From: Prorocentrum cordatum
Taxonomy: Eukaryota > Sar > Dinophyceae > Prorocentrales > Prorocentraceae
Reading direction: 5' to 3'
NCBI GenBank assembly: GCA_963575745.1
Contig: CAUYUJ010000769.1
Span: forward strand, 460,001 to 524,000
Length of the DNA: 64,000 bases
Part shown: positions 59,612 through 64,000 of the stretch, piece after piece
How the letters are laid out: each line of letters begins with the position of its first letter
Position numbering within the stretch: position 1 is the first letter of the stretch
Program-made: the position numbers and the translations under genes
The notes under the pieces: generated by a model
What the model was told of the DNA's origin: nothing
What the model saw: the letters and a program-made list of their open reading frames with translations, nothing else
The model's database searches: none

Positions 59612-62415
59612 TGGCCACCCCCACTGGGGCCGTGTGTGGAGCTCCCTATGGGGCCAAGGAGCGCTGTACTGGGTCTGGCAGGCGCATGTGGCCACCCCCA
59701 CTGGGGCCGCAGGTGGAGCTCCCGATGGGGCCACGAAGCGCTATACTGGGTGTGGCGGACGCATGTGCCCACCCCCCCACCCCACTGGGGCCGCAGGTGG
59801 GGCTTCACATGGGGCCACGAAGCGCTGTACTGGATGTGGCGGACGCGTGTGGCCGCTCCCACTGGGGCCGCAGGTGGGGGGCTCCCCATGGTGCCAAGAA
59901 GCGCTGTACTGGATGTGGCGGACGCACGTGGCCACCCCCCCTGGGGCCGCAGGTGGAGCTCCCTATGGTGCCACAGAACGCTGCACTGGGTGTGGCGGGC
60001 GCATGTGGCCACCCCCACTGAGGCTTTGCGCGGAGCTCCCTACGGGGCCACGAAGCGTTGTCATGTGGCCACCCCCACTGGGACCGCAGGTGGGGCTCCC
60101 TATGGGGCCACGAAGCGCTGTACTGTGGCGGGCGCATGTGGCCACCACCACCACTGGGGGCCGCAGGTGGAGCTCCCTATGGGGCCAAGAGGCGCTGTAC
60201 TGGGTCTGGCGGGCGCATGTGGCCACCCCCACTGGGGTCTTGGGTGAGGCTCCTTGTGGTGCCAAGAACCGCTGAACTGGGTGTGGCGGACGCATGTGGC
60301 CACCCCACTGGGGCCGTGCGTGGAGCTCCCAATGGGGCCACGGAACGCTTTGAGGGTGGGTGAAACGCCTGGAGGAGGGAGGAGGGGGAGAAGGGGAGAG
60401 GGGGAGGAGGGAGTGGACAGCGGGAGGAGGAAGGAGACGCGGGGCGATGCCCTCTCTTCAAAACGAGGTCCCTTCACCACAGGATGGTCGTGAACTAAAT
60501 AAGCATGAAAATGTTGAGTGGCCCAAATGTACGCAATTGTAAAAACCGTCGTTGTAAGCATCGCCGTCGTGAACATCCTCATGGGGCATTAGGTGGAGCT
60601 CCCTCTGGGGCCACGAGACGTGGGAGACATGTGAAGTGACGTGTGGGCGGGGCGCATGAGAACAGTGGATCTGGGCCATTAGGTAAACCCCCTGTGGGGC
60701 CATGGACCGTGTGGGGCGTGTGCCGAAATGGGTGGCGGGGACGCGTGCGCACGTCGCCACTGGAGCGTTCGGTGGAGTTCTATGGGGGCACGAAACGTCT
60801 GAAGGGTGTGCATCTGCCTTCGGTCAAGCTCCTTGCGGGGCCGCGAAACGTGCGATGGGTGTGCCGACAAGGGTGGCGGGGACGCACGCGGTCGGCACCA
60901 CGGGAGCCGTAGGCGGAATTGCAGAATTTGCTGGCGGCGACGTGCGCGGGCAGCACCATTTGGACATTGAGCCTTGAGTGGGCCCTCTTCTGGCTCCACG
61001 AAGTTATCATGGCGAGGAACCCAACTATATGCAGTTGTGAGTAGCGCGTTGTGGGTGCAACTTTCTGTGGAAACCCCTATGGGGCCACGAAGCGCGTGAG
61101 GGACGTGCCGTACTGGGTGGGGAGACGCGCGCGGGCGGTGCCACTGGGGCCTTCGGGGGGGGCTCCGTATGGGCCACGAACGGTGACGCGTGTGGCCACC
61201 CCCACTGGGGCCGCAGGTGGAGCTCCCTATGGGGCCACCAAGCGCTGTACTGGGTGTGGCGGACGCATGGGGTCACCGCCACTGGGGCCGCAGATGGGGC
61301 TCCCTATGGGGCCACGAAGCGCTGTACTGGGTGTGGCGGGCGCATGTGGCCACCCCCACGGGGGCTGCATGTGGAGCTCCCTACTGCGCCACGAAACGTT
61401 GTAGTGGGTGTGGCGGGTGCATGTGGCCACCCCCACTGGGACCGCATGTGGAGCTCCGTATGGGGCCACGAAACGCTGGACTAGGTGTGGCGGGCGCATG
61501 TGCCCCCCCCCCCCATTGGGAGCTTGGGTGGGTCTCCCTATAAGGCCACGAAGCGCTGTACGGGGTGTGGAGGCCGCATGTGGCCACCCCCCACTGGGGC
61601 TGCATGTGGAGCACCCTTATGGTGCCACGAAACGTTGTACTGGGTGTGGCGGACGCATGTGGTCACCCGCACTGGGACCGCAGGTGGAGCTCCGTATGGG
61701 GCCGCGAAACGCTGTAGTGGGTGTGGCGGGCGCCTGTGGCCACCCCCACTGGGGCCTTAGGTGGGGGTCCCTGTGGGGCCACGAAGCGCTGTACTGGGTG
61801 TGGCGGACGCATGTGGCCACCTTCACTGGGGCCTTACGTGGAGCTCCCGATGGGGCCACGAAGAGCTGGACTGGATGTGACGGACGCATGTGGCCGCCCC
61901 CACTGGTGCCTTAGGTGGGGACCCCCTATGGGGCCACGAAACGCTGTACTGGGTGTGGAGGCCGCATGAGGCCACCCCTACTGGGGCATTGAGTGGTACT
62001 CCCTATGGGGCCACGGAGCGCTGTACTGGGTGTGGCGGGCGCACGTGGCCACCCCCAGAGGGGCCGCAGATGGAGCTCCCGATGGGGCCACCGAGCGCTG
62101 CACTGGGTGTGGCGGGCGCATGTGGCCACCCCCACTGGGGCCTTAGGTGAAGCTCCCTATAGGGCCACGAAGCGCTGTACTGGGTGTGGCGGACGCATGT
62201 GGCCACCCCACCTGGGCCCCTAGGTGGGGCTCCCGATGGGGCCACGAAGCGCTGGACTGGGTGTGGCGGACGCATGTGGCCACCCCCACTGGGGCCGCAG
62301 ATGGAGCTCCCGATGGGGCCACGAAGCGCTAAACTGGGTGTGGCGGACGCATGTGGCCGCCCCTTCTGGGGCCTTCGGTGGAGCTCCCTAGAAGGCCACG
62401 AAGCGCTGTACTGGG
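59612..62415. repeat. ~80-bp satellite, array 2 (two blocks)
   Basis: Units carry CCACTGGGGCCGCAGGTGGA, GCTCCCTATGGGGCCACGAA, GCGCTGTACTGGGTGTGGCG, GACGCATGTGGCCACCCCCA. Block 1 is 59.61-60.36 kb, block 2 is 61.17-62.41 kb; between them (60.36-61.17 kb) are a GGA-rich stretch and diverged units. About 25 clean units. Same family as 16.1-17.5 kb, with block-specific variants. Confidence 0.94.
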
Positions 62416-62419
62416 TGGG

Positions 62420-62910
62420 TGAAACGCAAGGAGGAAAGATGAGGGGGAGGAGGGGGAGTAGTAGTAGTACGCAGCTGATGAGCAATGAATGTACTGTGCC
62501 GTGCAAACTCACGTGCCGTGGAAAAAATCGGACACAAGCACGCTACACGCGCCGCGCTGCTCGCACAGGGAGGCGGGACCGACCGAGGACCGACACGGGG
62601 CCCGACCGAGGGGGACCGAAGGCGGGGGCGAACGAGGGCCCGAGCGGCCGCGAGGGAGAGGAGGCGAGAAGCAGGCGGGCGAGGGCCACTACGCACAAGT
62701 CAAAATCGCATAAGCTACTGCCCGCTGTCCGTGGCCTCAGACCACTACATCGTTACCCTGGTGCCGCGGCAGCACAGCCACGCTCGAAGGCGCGGCGCTG
62801 TGCGCGGCCACACATCGATGGCCAGGTCCACGCCCAAGCTTCACACCTAGCGACCCGAGCAAGCCGAACAGGTAGGCGCACGCCGCTGGTGATGGCAATG
62901 GTCCGTGGCT
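62420..62910. other. 3' region of the partial gene; no feature seen
   Basis: Includes a short GTAGTAGTAG run at 62.46 kb and GC-rich sequence with ACCGACCGAGGACCGACACG repeats near 62.58 kb. No polyadenylation signal can be pointed to. Confidence 0.35.
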
Positions 62911-62914
62911 GCCC

Positions 62915-64000
62915 TCACGCTGATACGTCGATCCACTCCGAGAGTTCTTCTCCCATATCCTCAGTCTGGTCGGTGACCATGAACACACTCTCGATCATGT
63001 TCGACTGGTAGCAATTCACGCGGCGGCAGAACATCACGAAATCTGGCGGGTCGCCCACCATGGCCGCCGACCACTCCACGAGTGTCTGCCAGTTGGCGCG
63101 CCCCACCTCCATCTTTGCCAAGCACTCGACCATCGCGGCGTCACCCGCGTCCCTTGCCGCCTTTTTCTTGTCCTTGAACAGATTGACCTTGTCCCTCAGT
63201 GCCCGCGCGTCGAACGAGAACGTCTGGGCCTCCACCTGCCAGGCATTGGCATCCTCCATGTAGTCCTCCAAGATCACCGTCTTCATGCTCATGCCCCTCA
63301 CCGCGCGGCACCGCCGCGCACGTTGGGTGTCCCGTAGCCTCGACCCCAACGCTGGCACCACGTCCTGCTTGCTCCGAATCAGCGCATACTGCCGTGCTGC
63401 CGGCGACTGGTCCATGTACATGTCGCTCCTCTTGGGTACCACCACACCGTCCGCAGCGTGGGCCATACCCTTCGGCACCTGCAGCGGCTTGAAGATATCG
63501 CCCATGGGCGCGCCCACGCAGGAGCTCACCATGAACTTGCAGAAGGTGATGGTCGTACACTCAGCGTTCTGTCTTCTCTCGAAGGCCGCCCCCACGTGGA
63601 CCACGTGATAGTTCTGCATGAGAGTCTCTGGCACCGACGTGTCGCCCTTGGGGCGCCCGCTGCCACTGCGAACGGCACACCTCGCATCGACCGCGTCGAT
63701 ACTCACAGTGAGGTTGCACCTGCGTGTCCTCGTCACGTTCGTGGCGTAGCGGATGTCCTCCTCATCCAGCTCCTTGATCAGGTGTGCCGTGTGCCCCGTC
63801 ATGATCGCCCTACTCTCCAGCATCTCGAAGGCCGCACGATGGGACTCGGGCTCATTCTGCAACTCCTCCAGCAACTCTTCTCGCCCTTCACCAGTGAGAG
63901 TCGCCTGGCTGAGTTTGGTACGGTCCCACCTCGCACGCATGGGGGTGCTCTGGCCGTAGGAGCCCGCGAAGGTGGGGCCGCAGTCGTGGCACGTGTTGAT
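62915..64000 (-). CDS. partial uncharacterised protein (5' end outside)
   Basis: 361 codons and a TGA stop at 62915; the frame stays open to the right edge, so the start lies beyond the window and the ATG at 63940 is internal. No intron in over 1 kb, unlike the other minus-strand exons. Near the edge it has TCHDCGPTFAGSYGQ, whose C-x2-C could be half of a zinc site. It then has mixed helical, charged regions such as GREELLEELQNEPESHRAAF and VNLFKDKKKAARDAGDAAMV, and ends TDQTEDMGEELSEWIDVSA. Codon third positions are mostly G/C. No family assigned; it could be a retrogene or a domain of a repeated dinoflagellate protein. Confident that it is coding, not about its function. Confidence 0.85.
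   Translation of the reverse strand: MNTCHDCGPTFAGSYGQSTPMRARWDRTKLSQATLTGEGREELLEELQNEPESHRAAFEMLESRAIMTGHTAHLIKELDEEDIRYATNVTRTRRCNLTVSIDAVDARCAVRSGSGRPKGDTSVPETLMQNYHVVHVGAAFERRQNAECTTITFCKFMVSSCVGAPMGDIFKPLQVPKGMAHAADGVVVPKRSDMYMDQSPAARQYALIRSKQDVVPALGSRLRDTQRARRCRAVRGMSMKTVILEDYMEDANAWQVEAQTFSFDARALRDKVNLFKDKKKAARDAGDAAMVECLAKMEVGRANWQTLVEWSAAMVGDPPDFVMFCRRVNCYQSNMIESVFMVTDQTEDMGEELSEWIDVSA

Overview
This window looks like nuclear DNA of a dinoflagellate; a large, GC-rich, repeat-swollen genome such as Prorocentrum is my guess. The reasons are: high GC with coding exons whose third positions are almost all G or C; short exons scattered in repeat-filled introns; inferred splice donors that are mostly GA or GC rather than GT, with an AG|G-type acceptor, as described for Symbiodiniaceae; and dozens of short inverted-repeat elements. 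No rRNA, tRNA, CRISPR array, bacterial operon or virus was recognised. The species call is inference.

Coding content. The best-supported coding DNA is a series of short exons on the minus strand (15.1, 28.6-29.1, 32.0, 37.9-38.4, 44.0-45.6, 46.8-47.4, 48.9, 50.8, 51.8 and 58.8-59.0 kb). Most internal ones are exact multiples of three, have phase 0 at both ends, and end in CAG or GAG followed by GA, GC or GT. They may belong to one very large gene or to a few genes; no family was recognised. Other coding pieces are: a long partial ORF running off the right edge on the minus strand (62.9-64.0 kb); the C-terminal exon of a PIF1/RecD-like superfamily 1 helicase (11.77-12.26 kb, minus); a degraded second copy of that helicase C-terminus (53.5 kb, plus); a frameshifted plus-strand multicopy-type gene (23.0-25.3 kb); a plus-strand acidic/proline-rich coding region (19.2-20.4 kb); and a minus-strand locus encoding a Tyr/His/Gln heptad-repeat protein (34.7-36.7 kb).

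Layout. 0-6.4 kb: short mobile elements and GGA/TCC repeats. 6.48-11.34 kb: a degenerate TAG trinucleotide array of almost 5 kb. 11.8-13.3 kb: helicase exon next to a 160-bp satellite. 16.1-17.5 and 59.6-62.4 kb: two arrays of a ~78-bp satellite. 25.9-28.3 kb: CpG-rich repeats and a 21-bp minisatellite that changes orientation part-way. 28.3-51 kb: most of the exons, embedded in inverted-repeat element families. 41.5-43.4 and 52.1-54.2 kb: two copies of a ~2-kb composite element, each carrying a ~100-bp satellite array and each inserted inside a different short element. 55.4-58.8 kb: ACCC-rich, CA and GACA tandem repeats and further fold-back elements.

Main message. At least three repeat elements sit exactly where an intron must be removed to keep the reading frame: a 161-nt family-B element at 45.35-45.51 kb, an 84-nt near-perfect palindrome at 46.91-46.99 kb, and a family-J element at 38.06-38.25 kb. 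This is what introner (intron-generating transposon) insertion would look like, here mostly with GA or GC donors. It can be tested directly with RNA reads.
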